From Lonicera japonica (Eukaryota > Streptophyta > Magnoliopsida > Dipsacales > Caprifoliaceae), in NCBI GenBank assembly GCA_021464415.1, contig CM038468.1, positions 34,770,969 to 34,834,968 on the forward strand: DNA of 64,000 bases. The letters are read 5' to 3'. The position numbers were made by a program, and so were the translations under genes. The notes beneath the pieces are model-generated. The model saw nothing but the letters and a program-made list of their open reading frames with translations. It ran no database searches and was not told the DNA's origin. Shown here piece by piece: positions 11,987 to 24,594 of the stretch (positions are counted from its first letter, which is position 1; each line of letters starts with the position of its first letter).

Positions 11987-12605
11987 TGTTGAGTGGGAAA
12001 TCCAAAGTCCCACATCGACTAGGATAAAGAAAACCAAGGGCTTTATAAGCATGGGCATGCTTCAATTGGAAAGAGGCCTTTTGGTTGGTAACCTAAGAAC
12101 AAAACCGTGGCAGCTTGTGCTCAAAGCGGATAATATCATACCAATATGGAGATTAGAGATGCCCAACGATCCTAACAAGTGGTATCAAAGGAAGGTTCAG
12201 GTTAATCCCCAAACAAAAAGTGGTGAGCCCCCGATTGAAAAGAGAGATCATGGTTGAGTTCTATTGGATAGGTGGTGTGCTCCTAAGAGAAGGAGATGAC
12301 CTAGATAGAGGAAAAAACGCTCACGAGATGAGGTGGGTCTTCCCAGAGGAGAGGACGGATAAAAAATGATCATTTAAGGGGAGGCTCAGTGCGACTTTTG
12401 TTTGAGGGGAGGATTGTTGAGTGGACAAGCCAAAATCCCACATCGACTAGAATAAAGAAAACCAAGGGCTTTATAAGCATAGGCATGCTCCAATTGGTAT
12501 AAGGCCTTTTGGGTGGTAACCTAAGAACAAAACCGTCATAGCTTGTGCTCAAAGCGGACAATATCATACGAATATGGAGATTAGAGATGCCCAACGATCC
12601 TAACA
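11987..12605 (+). mobile_element. TRIM-like retrotransposon (191-bp LTRs) in intron 5
   Basis: Two direct repeats of 191 bp (11987-12177 and 12415-12605) begin TGTTGAGTGG and end CCTAACA. A primer site TGGTATCA follows the first LTR (12180-12187), and a purine tract, TTTGAGGGGAGGAT, precedes the second. The 237-bp interior has no coding domain, so the element is non-autonomous. The 5-bp flanks (CTGAT and GATTA) do not match. Copy B lacks this block. A reversed primer-site-like string (CTCTAATACCA) lies just left at 11971. Confidence 0.75.
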
Positions 12606-12749
12606 GATTATATAGGTCAGATGAAAAGAGCCAAATTCCACCCTCAAATCCCACCTATAAAATGCTAATCTCTCCCCCTCCTTTAATCCAAACCACTAAC
12701 AACCACCACCGCCTCCATGGCCAACAACGACAAACATCCATCCTCCCAA

Positions 12750-13060
12750 TCGGCCCTCATCCAGAACATGAAATTGATCTTGACGATGAGGAAGAAAAGA
12801 GGAGGGAGGGCATTCGCTTTGAGGTAAACAAGTTTATGAGGATTTGAAGAACCCGAGGAGGAGGGGCACTAACTACTTCCCCTACCCTATTTGCCACGGA
12901 TCCGGCAAGACAAAGCTATTAAAGGGACCGATGTCCCTTCTCCAACACACCCAAACATCGATGTCCCTCGAAGCTGCAGATCCACCAGGTAATTGGGCAC
13001 CACTTCTCCGGTTACATCAACCGTTAAGCGATAGAGGAAGGAGGGGAAGCCCTCGGTGAT
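12750..13060 (+). pseudogene. Decayed coding fragment, zinc-finger-like
   Basis: Read in pieces, the plus strand gives an acidic stretch (EIDLDDEEEKRREGIRFEV) followed after a frameshift by YEDLKNPRRRGTNYF, ICHGSGK and MSLLQHTQTS. That order recalls the XS zinc finger of SGS3-like proteins (YxxLK..., C..C, LLQHA), but the first cysteine is missing and the match is weak. A shorter, more decayed version is in copy B at about 56180-56330. It is probably a gene fragment carried by a transposon. Confidence 0.3.
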
Positions 13061-14653
13061 GATAAGGAGGAGGAAGTAAGGGAGTAGGTTTTTGTACCCC
13101 CTTTTGATGTATTTTTTTTATAACTTTGTGTACCCTCTTCCCCCCCCCCCTCTCCCTCTCAAACAGCACACCCAAACTAATGAATACAATTTATTTATTT
13201 TTAAATCTTGTGTTGGTGTATTATTGTGTTGATTATTTTGTTTTTTGGCTTTTCTGGCGTTGATGTAATTGTGTTGTGTTGGGGTTTAATTCTGGTGGTT
13301 AGGTTGTAGGTTTGATGCTCAGATTGATTTTGGGGTCTATGTTATGTGTTCTTTGTGTTCTTCAGGGTTTGAGTTTGATTTGTGATTTGATTTTGGTTAT
13401 GGTTTGGGTTTGATTTATGGGTTAGGGTTAGGGTTCTTTCTTCATTAGTGCTCTTCATGTTCCCTTAATCATCCGTGATTTCTAGATTGGGATTTCTGGT
13501 TAGTATTCTTAGTGTTCTTGGTGTTATGGGTTAGTGTCATAGTGTTCTTGGTGTATGTTCATTTGATCTTCAATCATTAACTCAAAATTATTGTTTATAT
13601 TTGGGTGTGGTACCAGGGGTATAATAGGCAGATCAGGTCAAATTTGGATGGAAGCCTAAGGTCCATAAAAAATGGTACCCAAAGTCTAAAAAACGATCTT
13701 TTGGTACCTCAAGTCAAATTCATCATTATGAGTGGTATCCAAAGTCAAATACCCTTAATTGAATTAGACCTTTTTTTAAGTGTGAATATTTGTCCAAGTG
13801 GACAAACCCAACATGGAATCTAGACTGTTCGGGTCTCATTGATTGCAATTACAAGATATACCTCGCTTGTAATAGTGAATGTTTACTTAAAAAAAATAAA
13901 ATTCAATAGAAACAATATTGTACCACAGGGAGAAGAAAAATGTCGTAGTCTGAGTGACTAAACAACTTGGGTGCTATAAACATAAATATTATTCAAGGTA
14001 GAGTAAAATTTTATAAGGAAAAATAATAGCGGGTGTAACAAGTTGAGTCGTCATGCAAAATAACAAGCCCAAGTTGTATTTAGATTCATAAGAAGCCATT
14101 AATGAGCGTAGGATCTCTCCCTTACACAATGTGGGTACAAACATATAGATATCAATTGTGTCACCGATGTTAATAATTCATGTTGCAAAAAATTACCTGC
14201 AAAGTAATATAATAAAGTAAATGAAAGTGTGTGATCCTATAATGAACTTTTTCTTATTAAATTATTGTATCATGCCTAGAATTTTTTTCTCACTACCAAA
14301 ATTAAGAATTCAATTGATTTTATTAGTTCCCTTCCAAATATGGGTCTTAATAGGCTAGGTTGCATTGTTGGACACCTATAAATATGTGTTCGGCAGGGCT
14401 CTTCTTTAGTAAAGAAATGAGAGAATTAGATCTTCCTTCTTTTAAAAGAGAAAGAAAAAATATAAAACTCAAACATATTCAATCTAAAAGTAAGGATTTA
14501 CAGAAATGAAAAACAGCTAAAACTAGTTTGTGCCAACTTCCATAAATGAAATTATTTCGACATTTTTTTCAATCATTTTCCAACTTTTTAATTAAACGGA
14601 CATCAAGCATCTAATAAGCATAATAAGAAAAGAACAAAAGGGAGCACACTTAC

Positions 14654-16296
14654 TAATTCAAGAAGAAAATGTGAATCCTGAGAATACAACTCTTGTGAAA
14701 GACAATGGAGTGCTCTCCCCAAGCGAGCATGTTGCTTCTTCAACATGCTACTTTCCATAACTGAAAGACTTGGATCCAGACCAAATTCTTCTCGCCTAAT
14801 AGACTCAATAACCATGGTCGGTAGGTCATCTTTATCAACTTCAGGCAATTTACCATAACTACCACCGAAAACCTCTGGATCCTTAGCCAGAGCAACTCCT
14901 TTACTTTCTTCATTATGCCCACCTGCATCGACACAGAGTACAATTTCACTTTCACAAGAGGGAAAATTGCTTGATGCATCATCTTGTGCACACATTATGC
15001 CTTTGATCGACTTGGAATTCAATTCTTTTGAGAATGAATTTGATTCCTTAGATGAACAAAATGTATGGTAATCATTAATCCACTCCACTATGCCTAGTGA
15101 CAAACCGACTTCATGAAGAATGAGTCGCTGCTCTGTTCTTTTGCATTCACTTAAAATGGCTGAAGGTGCATCTTTAACAGCATGTTGTAACCCAGAAAGC
15201 AATACATCAGCAGCAAAACTGTAAAACTCAGCAGGTAGATAATCGAGACAATCAAAGATAAAGTTTGATGCCACAGCCACTGCTTTATTCACTCCGTATC
15301 TGTCTTTGTTTAATGCACAATCATCAAACATATTTTGTGCGAGAAACTTTTGGCTACTATTAGCCTCGATTGCTAAAGAGTTCTTCAAAATAACTTCAAA
15401 AGCTTGTCGAGCATGGCATTTCAATAGGGACAAAGGAACATTTTGTTCACCTCCGTATAATGCAAACAAAGACAGCAATTGTAATGCTGTTTGAAAAGAA
15501 GAACCTTGAAGGAAAGCTTCTAGAAAAGAATCAATAGTAGCTGAATGATCGATCCGCAAAACCTTGCCACCCTTTGTCACCAAACAAAGAAGCTCTCTAT
15601 TATTGACCTCATTCAACAACCACCTGACAAGAGGACCAAGAGAAGGAGCAAATATACAGTCCCAGTGGGACCACGAGTCTACGTCGGTCAACATTGGAGC
15701 TCTAAGTAACACTTTCATTGCATCTTTCGAAGTAAGGGAACCGAGGGCTCCTTCTTTGTGACCTAGGTCACCTTCCTTGTGACCTATTCCAAACAAGGTG
15801 GCTGAAAATAGGAGAGAATTAGAAATCCCATTGATGTTGTTCTCCGTAACAAGATCCTGAATATCTTTCATTGAACCACTGGCCACTAATCTGAAGCATA
15901 TTGAAGGAAACTGCCGTGAAAGCAACTCGGAGATACTTTCCTTGCTTAAATTTTCATTTTCCCATTCGATATTTGCATGTGATAACAATACACTCAACTG
16001 ACCCTGGAGCATACAAGCCTCTAAAGATATCTCTTTATGTGGGTCAACAGTCAAGCACTTCTGTAATGCTTGAGGTAGTAGGAAAAATTGTTTCTCTAAG
16101 AATTTGAAAAACTCCCCGTATCCAAGGGACTCGAAATCCTTAACACAGAACTGCTCCGATAGCCAAAATTCACACTTGCAAAGTTTCCTTAAGAAATTAA
16201 ACTTTTTCTCCAAAGGTGAATTTGCATTTCCCAGGATGTCATGATCATGCTCGAAATACATAGAAACTTTCTTCAGAATATCTTCAACAATGACAC
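14654..16296 (-). CDS. NOV: NOV copy A exon 5
   Basis: This 1,643-bp exon runs from acceptor GGCTGCAG to donor TTA|GTAAGT. It continues a codon begun in exon 4 (GVIVEDILKKVSMYFEH) and ends FLLEL, the first half of the ATPase N-box. It is mostly helical with no named domain, corresponding to the N-terminal NOV region before the ATPase. A short direct repeat (GHKEGDLGHKEGALG) shows local slippage. The frame is open, and copy B's equivalent is not in the window. Confidence 0.88.
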
Positions 16297-16336
16297 CTGC
16301 AGCCATTTAAAAAACAAAAATAAAAAACTCAGAGTA

Positions 16337-16460
16337 GTAGAAAATTGTTTGTCTTGTCTCAAGAATAAGTGATGTGCTTACGCTTTGGAAAAATGTCGAA
16401 ATATTTCCAAAGTGTATAAGCACATCACTTATTCTTGAGACAAGACAAATAACTTTCTAC
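16337..16460. repeat. 124-bp near-perfect hairpin in NOV copy A intron 4
   Basis: Arms of about 55 bp (TTTGTCTTGTCTCAAG... against ...CTTGAGACAAGACAAA) flank a loop of about 12 bases, with only a few mismatches. It ends 40 bp upstream of exon 5 in transcript terms. It may be a very short MITE or a miRNA-like foldback. No target duplication was identified. Confidence 0.8.
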
Positions 16461-17035
16461 CAACTGTTTCCCCGGACGAAACCAGGATTCAATCTTGCAG
16501 GGGGTGCAAATTTACTTAAAAACGTTTTGCCAAACATGATAACATATTGGACGATTTTTGTTTACTAATCGTTCTAGTTATCACTTTGTTGTCCTTATAA
16601 CATGCGGTACATTTAAAAAATTATAAAATTTGAAAAATGTTAAATTTATTGGAGCACAGTATCTTGATTTTATTCCCCATTGTTAATGCTTTATTTGACT
16701 TAATCTAAGTAATGTAAGACTTGGTAAAATATCACATTGTTTTTAGTTGGTCAAATAAAAGGTTTAAATTAATTTTGTAGGGGTCCTTCTACAAAATTTA
16801 GTTAGTAGTTTCTTACCTGACTAAGTAATTAATTGAATGGTTCAGATTGTTTCCTCGCCAGAGGAAGTGTATCCCTCTGAGGACGACTCTATTAAATAGA
16901 AGCTAATTTAAACGGTTCATTCAGAATAATTAGTCTTGATATCACTTAACCTCTACAGTCATTGTGCCAAATTTACAGGAGCCGGATCCATTCAAACTAG
17001 CCCCATAGCATAACTATTAAATAAATAGAACTCAC

Positions 17036-17213
17036 CATCCCGGGAACTAAGAATGTGTTCAGTGGCAACCAGGGCATTCTTTTCAGAAGGTTCAACCTCT
17101 ATGCTTATATGATCAGTAAATTTCTCCGAAGTAGTGTTTGTTACTTCTTCTTGACTGAAAATCTGGGAAGTATCACAAATACTATCCCACATCCCATGTT
17201 TCATTGATGTGAC
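17036..17213 (-). CDS. NOV: NOV copy A exon 4
   Basis: This 178-bp exon runs from TTGCAG to GATG|GTGAGT. It encodes VTSMKHGMWDSICDTSQIFS to HILSSRD, leaving a single G that pairs with GT of exon 5 to give Gly. The sequence is acidic and probably disordered. Confidence 0.75.
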
Positions 17214-18675
17214 CTGCAACAGAAGAAAGCGACTTATATATAACTAGAATTTGTGCAACACTCGATACAAGTGCAATATTATACAAGTGGATAACATGCG
17301 ATGATAACATATGTCTTCATAATTTAGTAAATTCATGTTTTTACCAAAAATAACCGCCAAGCCCTCGTCATGTTCAATATAATCAGGGGCTGATGTATGT
17401 ATTACTAATTTCCCCCCTTAATTTTAAAATGTTGATATTTTTAGTGCTGAATTTTCATACAAAAATTAAAAAATCCTACATATATTTGCAATTTTTTGCT
17501 CCCCCACCCCCACCCTAATTTTGAAAAACTCACACATGCTCACGGCAAAAAGCCAAATAATAATGCCAATAACCAAAGAAACCCAAACTTGATTAATCTA
17601 CTAATTTTGAAATACAGACTAACTTTTACATGATTTAAGCAAAGAATAATAACGTATTGAAATGAAGCGAGGAAGGGTAGACATGATATTTGATGAAACA
17701 CAACGGAACAAATTATTCAAATGGATGTAAAAAACAAAAAGTTATTAATAGCGAAAATAACCAATGAACCAACAAACAAAGGAATTTTAATAACAAAAAA
17801 TAAAATTGCCTTAATCTATACACATACGTAGCCAAAAAAAAAAAAAACATATATAGCTAAGATTAGAGGATGGGCAAGGTCCAAGTGAACAATAGACTCA
17901 CATGGTAATAGAAACCAGCAAAGCGATGATTCTGCTCGTTCAATATACAAAAACACGCTAAATAAAGTGCTCAAAAATTCTAAAAGATACACAAAAATTT
18001 CTAGAAAGAAATTAAAGATGAACTAGTTAGATGACCATAAAGAAAATTGTTTAGTACACTGTATACCTAACATCGTCTAAACGACAAAGGGGTCCTCTAA
18101 TAACTCGTCCACAACAAAATTACATAGATGTTGGATGTTGAGGATCAGATTATCTCACACCCCTACATTGTTTTCCATTCAATAATGCACTAAATCTTCG
18201 TCTAAACGACAAAGGAGTCCATGCTCGACTTCAACACTTTTTTAGGATTCATTAATTTCAACACAACCAATCTTATAAAAAAACAAAAAAGAGGAAGAAG
18301 AAGAAGACAACCACTGTAAGATTCGGTGCATTGATTAAGTCAGAAAAATGAATTGGACTCTGAGTTTGGGATGTCCCAAAAAGGAATAGAGGACTCTTAA
18401 TTGGGGAAGGGGAGAGTATAATTTATGACGGCAAAACCACTAAGGAGCAAGAAAGGGTTGGGCTATTTTCAGTGAACTCTTAATTGGGCTATGTTCTAGT
18501 GCCTACATGGTACACACCACTTGTTTATTAGTAAACGTAACAGCTAAACATAAAACAAAATAAACTGTAATAAGATGAACAACAAACATGACTAAGCATT
18601 AGAATGACAGCTTTAATATGTGAATAAACGCAAAGTACCATTATCATGTAATTTAAAATATAATCATCCACATAC
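17214..18675 (-). other. NOV copy A intron 3
   Basis: This 1.46-kb non-coding stretch is AT-rich, with A-runs near 17836 and short duplicated phrases such as GTCTAAACGACAAAGG (18073 and 18201). No gene or complete transposon was recognised. Confidence 0.5.
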
Positions 18676-19099
18676 CTCAGCTACACTCTTCTCTCGACAT
18701 GCATTGCCACTTATATTTTCAGAGTTCATCTGTCTCTTAAAAGGCTGAATAGGTTCTTCATTGCATATTAGATTGCCACTAGCAGATGAAGGGCTAGGAT
18801 CAGGTTCATGCATCAACCCAAGTCGTGTCCTATAAGGACAGCTACTAACTCGATCAGAACTGTTTATACTTTGTGATGAGAACTTGCTATGACTTTGTGC
18901 ATCATTTTGAATCTTATCATCATCATGGTCACAATTATCGCTATCATCTTCTTCTGAACAATGTTGATCCAGCTGCTTCTGCGAAGAAAAAAGAGGACAA
19001 ATTCTGTTTTCTTCAACAGATTCTCTGCTTATGCCCTTGCGCCAATTTAGTTCGGTGGTTTCTGATTGCCTTGCTCTCCTGATATTAACAATATGCATC
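18676..19099 (-). CDS. NOV: NOV copy A exon 3
   Basis: This 424-bp exon runs from TTTGTAG to GAG|GTATGT. It encodes MHIVNIRRARQSETTELNWR and then an acidic Ser/Asp-rich stretch (EEDDSDNCDHDDDKIQND), ending KSVAE. Its phase fits exons 2 and 4. The low-complexity acid tract suggests a disordered linker. Confidence 0.8.
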
Positions 19100-20174
19100 C
19101 TACAAATGACAAGTAGTTAATTCGATAGATAAAAAATATGTCTTACTTTCAGACAGTGTGTATCCACGAGAGATAAAAGAGCAAATTGATAGCCATCTTG
19201 ATTATGAGAACCATCATATTTCCTTCCATTTTATAAGGTAGCATAGCACAGGAACACAAGATTAACCCCCTATAAAGGATCAATGACTAAATGGATATCC
19301 ACACCAGATTAAGGCCTTTATGCAAGGCAAATTAAGTACAAAGTAACAACATTAAAATGTCTAGAGAAGAGTGCAGCTGACTAAAGTAACATACTAAAAA
19401 CCAGCCCAGTCCTGTTCCATGTAAGACTGATACATATACCTCAAGATCTGCAGTTACAAACTCCAGTGCTAGGTTTGTGCAAAAAAGGAAGTCCTATGAT
19501 AATTAAACTTCGCCGGGAAAAGTGAAGGTATTAACCACACAATTCTTACTACATTATTAATGGTCAAATAAGCATTGAGAACTGTGACACACATAAGAGC
19601 ACTGAGCACAATTATGGCAGTTTAAAAATTAACCATGGCACTCAATACATGTGCAATATTATACCTTGTGACCATAGGTAGACCCAATAAGGGTGGATTT
19701 GATTTTTATTTTTTTTTATTTTACTACATATGGGGTATTTTTCAGAAAAAATATATATAATATGGGGACGTATGGGTAAAACTTGAAATTTCAAGGTTTG
19801 TGTCAATAGGCGCGGACGCACGGGACACGAGTAATATGGTTCCCTTATTTTTCTTGGATACTTAATGGTTCATAATAAGTGCGGACTTGCCCGCATTCCC
19901 TTTAATAGCTCATAATAAGTGATCTCTTCACCGACATTATGTGAACTTTTAATATCATGCATTCATGCGATAAGAGTTGTTTGAGTGGTTGAGATGTATG
20001 TATTTATATAAAAGGTTGAAACCATTATGTGAAATTCTAAAGCAACAACAGGTATTTGGTAATTTCAAGTGTGCGCCAAAATGGAATAAAATTTAAAACA
20101 TAACCATCAGGGTCCCCCTCACATAAGACCACTTGAGCTTCAAAATTCGGTAGGAGAAGGGATTAAATACATAC
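19100..20174 (-). other. NOV copy A intron 2
   Basis: This is a non-coding intron. A short direct repeat around CATAATAAGTG occurs at 19872 and 19911. Nothing else was recognised. Confidence 0.5.
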
Positions 20175-20512
20175 CCCAACCTCCGAATACGTACAGCAAG
20201 TTTTTCCCTGCCTTCAACTGCTTTCTTCTTCGCAAGAAAATCCAGAAAGTCATCACACTCGATCTTCTTACGGTTGTAACGATAGACGAAGGTATTGAGG
20301 TAAGAAAGTATCTCTTCAGTTGTTATCCTGAACACTTCTGTAACATCAGAACTTACAGAAAAATAATGCACAACCAGTGGGTGTCGCACCAAAGGCCCTA
20401 ATTCGAGCTCTTCAAACTGCCCAACTCCCTCATTCTGACAAATAGCCACTTCCAAATCATACAACGATGTGATTTTTCGAACCCCAACAAAGCAATGGAT
20501 AAATGCATTAAT
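20175..20512 (-). CDS. NOV: NOV copy A exon 2
   Basis: This 338-bp exon runs from TTTTTCAG to GG|GTATGT. It encodes INAFIHCFVGVRKITSLYDL, then FEELELGPLVRHPLVVHYF and FLDFLAKKKAVEGREKL. This is the strongly conserved N-terminal NOV block. Its phase fits exon 1 (..IAIEGK) and exon 3. Confidence 0.88.
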
Positions 20513-20624
20513 CTGAAAAAAACAACACACTTATGGTTAGGATGAGAGAAAGAGAGCAGGCATGGTAAGGTTAATACCTTGTAACATTTAGACACGATAT
20601 AGCTTTAATTTTGGTTCAATTTTG

Positions 20625-20765
20625 GTAAGGTTGGCCTAGTGGTAACTCATTATACCCCGAACACTCACTTAGACCACGTCTTTGGTTGCTTAGTGTGAGC
20701 TCTCGAGGTGCAAAGAATTAATTGGAACCGGCACAACCCAAACCCGAATAATGTTGGGTAAAGAA
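20625..20765 (+). repeat. Possible tRNA-derived SINE fragment
   Basis: TTGGCCTAGTGGTAACTC resembles the tRNA/SINE box A. A clear box B is not visible and an A-rich tail follows at 20767-20788. A second box-A-like start, GGTGGCCTAGTGATAAAGAG, lies at 21829. Both are tentative. Confidence 0.35.
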
Positions 20766-23049
20766 CAAAAAAAAAAGAAAAGAAAAGGGACACCAGAAAA
20801 GAACTCTCATGTTAATTTCGTACTTCATCTCGTGGCATGCATGGGCAGACCTGGGCATGGGGCCAGGCCCAGGGTTCAGCTCAGGGTAAAAAGTAAAAAC
20901 CTCACTAGTTGTAATAATGATTTTCCTATTTTACATGTATCCGGCCTACACCTCCTTCTACTCTAAGATCTTGTTTAGTTCACATAAGAAAAATCAATTT
21001 TCTTATATTTTTTATAGAGGTCAAAAAACTAAATTTTCTATCAAATTTTTGTTTTTTGTATTTGATAAAGTATGGAAAGTATTTAGATAAGGATATTATT
21101 GTCTAGATTTTTTGTAATAAATGCTTGAAAATTACATGAAAAAATCAATCACATGTGTTTTGAGAGGAATGGTTTTACTCCCTACTTTTCCCTTTCTCGG
21201 GAAAGTGTTTCCGAAATTTGTGCTTACCAAAAAACGGAAAGGAACGACTTTCTTTTTCCAAGTACTAAAATCGGTGAATCAAATGAGGTCTAAGCTCATC
21301 AGTTGGAACATCTTCAATACAATTATAAATTCAAGAAATTGAAGTGCCACATAGTATACATGGATATTGAATTAAAAAAAAAAGATCTCTAATACAACTA
21401 TGAATAAAGAACACGAAGATAATATGGCAAAAATTGAGGCAGACAATGTAAGAGCATCTCCAAAGACATAGACATCAATTGGATCTACCAATTCACATAG
21501 TAACCGTGTATCCAAATATGCTTAGATGTCTACGTTTTTCACCGGCTCTCTTTAATTTTTAAAGTTGTACAACTTAGCAATAAAAGAAAAAATATATAAT
21601 CAAAATAAACATTGAAAATAGTGGATGGTCTGCATTGTGTCAAAAGCTCTCAATTCAATCAGCTCCGTTTTACTTTATAATATATTTTAGCTAAATTACA
21701 TTTGTAATATTCTTTCAATTTGCCTTTTTAAATCCAAAAAAAATTATCCTTTCAATTTAGGTCTTCTTTTATTTATTTTTATTTTTTTCAAACGAGTTTA
21801 GATTAACTATTTAAGTTTGGATCTGGGGGTGGCCTAGTGATAAAGAGGTGGAATTCTCTTTCTGACCACTCAAATCTTCCGGTGCATCATTTAAAATAAA
21901 AAATAAAAAATTAACTGTTTGAATTAACAATTTTTTGTTCTTTTAAAAGCTAGGTCCGTAAGTCTACACTTAGGTCTATTTAAATTTTGACCAAGTCACT
22001 TTTCTTTTCCTCTTTTTTTTTTTTTCTCAATATTAAGGATGTTAAATATTCAATTGGTGATAAAATTGAATATAAATATTTTTTCTACTATTTATATTTA
22101 GAAAATTGTAAATTTTTTTTTTTAGCTACATAATTAGTTGGTACATGCTCGAATAGTTAATCCTCATCTCTAGATTAAAAATAATGTCATTTAAACTAAC
22201 TATTCTAATAATTGTCGAAATAAGGTTTATGCACCTTTTTTTTTTTTTCAAAAATTTATAAAAATAACAAGATCTCAACACCTATCGAAGTACCTAAATA
22301 TAGAAATAATAACCCAAAAAAAATTATGAGATGTAGTCCCAGTCGGCCAACCCCCGTCACCAAAGGAAAATTCCGTGTTTGCCCCTGGTGGCATGTTTTC
22401 ATGTCGTTTTCAAAATAGTTGCTAATAGTGTAGGTACAGGCGGAGCAGCACAAGGGCATGGGGGTCAATTGACCCCATTCCATTTTTTTAATTTATATAT
22501 ATTGGGTTATGATCTTAAAAATACCAACTTTTTGGTCCTCAAATACAGACAAACTATTTTAACTTTTAAGGGGTTAAATGATTAAATTTTTCGACGAAAC
22601 TTGATAGATATGATTTAAAAAATTGATGTTTATGGACATTTAAATTTTAGATGTTTAATCAACCCGCTTTCTAGTTATATTTTTTGATAAAATTTGATGG
22701 AAATGATATACTAATCATTTAAACCATTTTCATCAAGTTTGATAGAAAAATTTATTGTTTCTCCCCTCAAAATAGTTAATCCGTACTAAAAATTTGGTCC
22801 ACTTCAATTTCTTCCCACATATATGGATATTATAATTTTTTAGGGTCGTATGTAAATATTTTAACAAAAGTATAATGTACAGTTTTATGCAATGCTTTCC
22901 CCAATGCGCCGGTGCTTATGGGTGGGGGCCAAGATTTTTGATGGAATTCATTGTTCTTGTAACCAAACACACATCTAGAAAAAAAAAAAAAAAATTAACC
23001 AGTCACGCACAGACCACCTCTCTCCCTCCACTTTTTTTTATCATGTCTA

Positions 23050-24020
23050 GTATTTTGATCAATTAAATTTTTAGCTACACAATTCAAAATTTGATTTCGC
23101 GAATTTTGTTAAGCTCCTATAAAAATTCCTTTCATTTCAAGAGGTACTTTTATAGACTTTCGCATTCATATATGAAACTTGGTTTTCATATTACAATATT
23201 CATATTGGTTAAGTCTAATATTATGATATTTTTAGTTAAACAACTCGGAATTTAATTCCGTGAATTTTATTGAGCTTGAATAAAATTTCTCTTCATTTCA
23301 AAAGGTACTTTTAAATATTTTTGAGTTCATATGTGAAAATTGATTTTTTACAATGCAATATTCATAATTAAGTCTAATAATTTGATTGAGCATATCTTTA
23401 ACTACACAACTCAGAATTTAATTCAGTAAGTTCTATTGAGTTTTTATCTTCATTTTGAGGGTATTTTTATAAACCTTCAACTTCATAAGTGAAAGTTAAT
23501 TTTTTCAATGCAATATTCACATTAATTAAGTTTAATACTTTGATATATTTAGCTACATCGGAGTTTGCACCGTAAAAATCAACTTTCATGAATTAACTCC
23601 AAAGTATATAAAACTACCACCCGAAATGAAGAGGATTTAGATACGAACTGAATGGGATTCACGAAATTGGATTCCGAGCTATATATTTAAAGATATGTTC
23701 AATCAAAGTATTAAACTTAATTAATATGGGTGTTGCATTATAAAAATCAACATACACATGTAAACTTAAAAGAATATAAAACTACCCCTTGAAATGAAGA
23801 AAGTTTTGATACGAACTCAGTAGAATTTCGAGTTGTGTAGCTAAAAATATAATCAATCAAAATATTAAACTTAATCAATATGAATATTACAATGTAAAAA
23901 TCATCTTCACTTATGAACTCGAAAGTCTATTAAAAATTTATATAAACTTAATGGAATTCATAATTTAAATTACAAACCGTGTAGCTAATTAAAGATATAA
24001 TCAATTAAAATATTAGACTT
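23050..24020. repeat. Palindrome of about 0.97 kb made of ~160-bp tandem units (3 + 3)
   Basis: Three diverged copies of a roughly 160-bp unit (each with ACACAACTC.GAATTT, CTTCATTT..GAGG and CAATATTCA) read rightwards at about 23055-23540. Three copies in inverse orientation follow at about 23560-24020. The whole could fold into one long hairpin. It resembles a foldback element. Confidence 0.65.
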
Positions 24021-24026
24021 AATTGG

Positions 24027-24069
24027 TCTTCTTCTTCTTCTTCTTCTTCTTCTTCTTCTTCTTCTTCTT
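24027..24069. repeat. (CTT)n microsatellite
   Basis: About 14 CTT units in tandem. Confidence 0.95.
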
Positions 24070-24123
24070 TTTAAGTTATGTGTATTTCATTACATAAATA
24101 TTAGACACATGTGAATTTGAATT

Positions 24124-24472
24124 TGGCTCATCTCTATTATTTTTGGGTCAAATTTTGTATAATGGGTCTATTTAGATGGCTAAACGGATTAATTTTTTCA
24201 TGAAATTAAGTGGACTCCATGATGCTCCACAAAATTTCATTAGAAGATTTAATCTATAAGTAAGTGAAATTAAAATATAAAATTCTAATGGTCGAAATTG
24301 AGAATATGTATCAAATTTCAATTATGCCCACTTCCGGTTTGAATTTCTTGATGAAATTTTGTAGAGATGGTCTACCATCTCCACCAACTCTCGTGAAAAA
24401 ATCAATCCATTTAGTTCTTAAATTAGAACCTATCGGATAAAATTGTATAGAAGGAATAATTGAGATGAGCCA
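24124..24472. mobile_element. MITE-like palindromic element (349 bp)
   Basis: The ends are inverted (TGGCTCATCTC ... GAGATGAGCCA) and the inner arms are also inverted (GGATTAATTTTTTCATG against CGTGAAAAAATCAATCC). AATT lies on both sides. There is no coding capacity. Confidence 0.6.
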
Positions 24473-24594
24473 AATTCTATGTTTTGGCCTTAATCCATAG
24501 GCACCAGGGCGTAGGGGAAAGGCGCTGCAGTTTTATAATATAAGCCAAACATAAACTTTTATTAAAAAAAAAATATATAGTGAAAAAAACTCAC

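Larger units (their letters stand above)
2015..14544. repeat. Segmental duplication, left copy
   Basis: This block covers NOV exons 6-12 with their introns, the 3' flank and most of intron 5. It is collinear with 45737-61331. Exons are highly similar and introns alignable, with gaps caused by transposon insertions. On the right, similarity ends at 14544 (GTGCCAACTTCCATA), about 110 bp before exon 5. Confidence 0.85.
10826..14653 (-). other. NOV copy A intron 5
   Basis: This 3.8-kb intron splits the ATPase N-box: exon 5 ends LLEL and exon 6 begins IQNADDN. It contains a TRIM (11987-12605), a coding-like relic (12750-13060) and repeat-like sequence at 13600-14400 that is shared with copy B. 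No intact gene was seen. Confidence 0.7.
20513..24594 (-). other. NOV copy A intron 1
   Basis: This 4.1-kb intron is made up largely of repeats: two stretches with a tRNA-type box A (20630 and 21826), an AT-rich partly inverted area at 22490-22830, a 0.97-kb palindrome, a CTT microsatellite and a 349-bp MITE. No coding gene was seen. Confidence 0.6.

Noticed and set aside
13421..13436. GGGTTAGGGTTAGGG, telomere-like
   Set aside because: Only two to three imperfect units within T/G-rich intron sequence, so not an interstitial telomere array.
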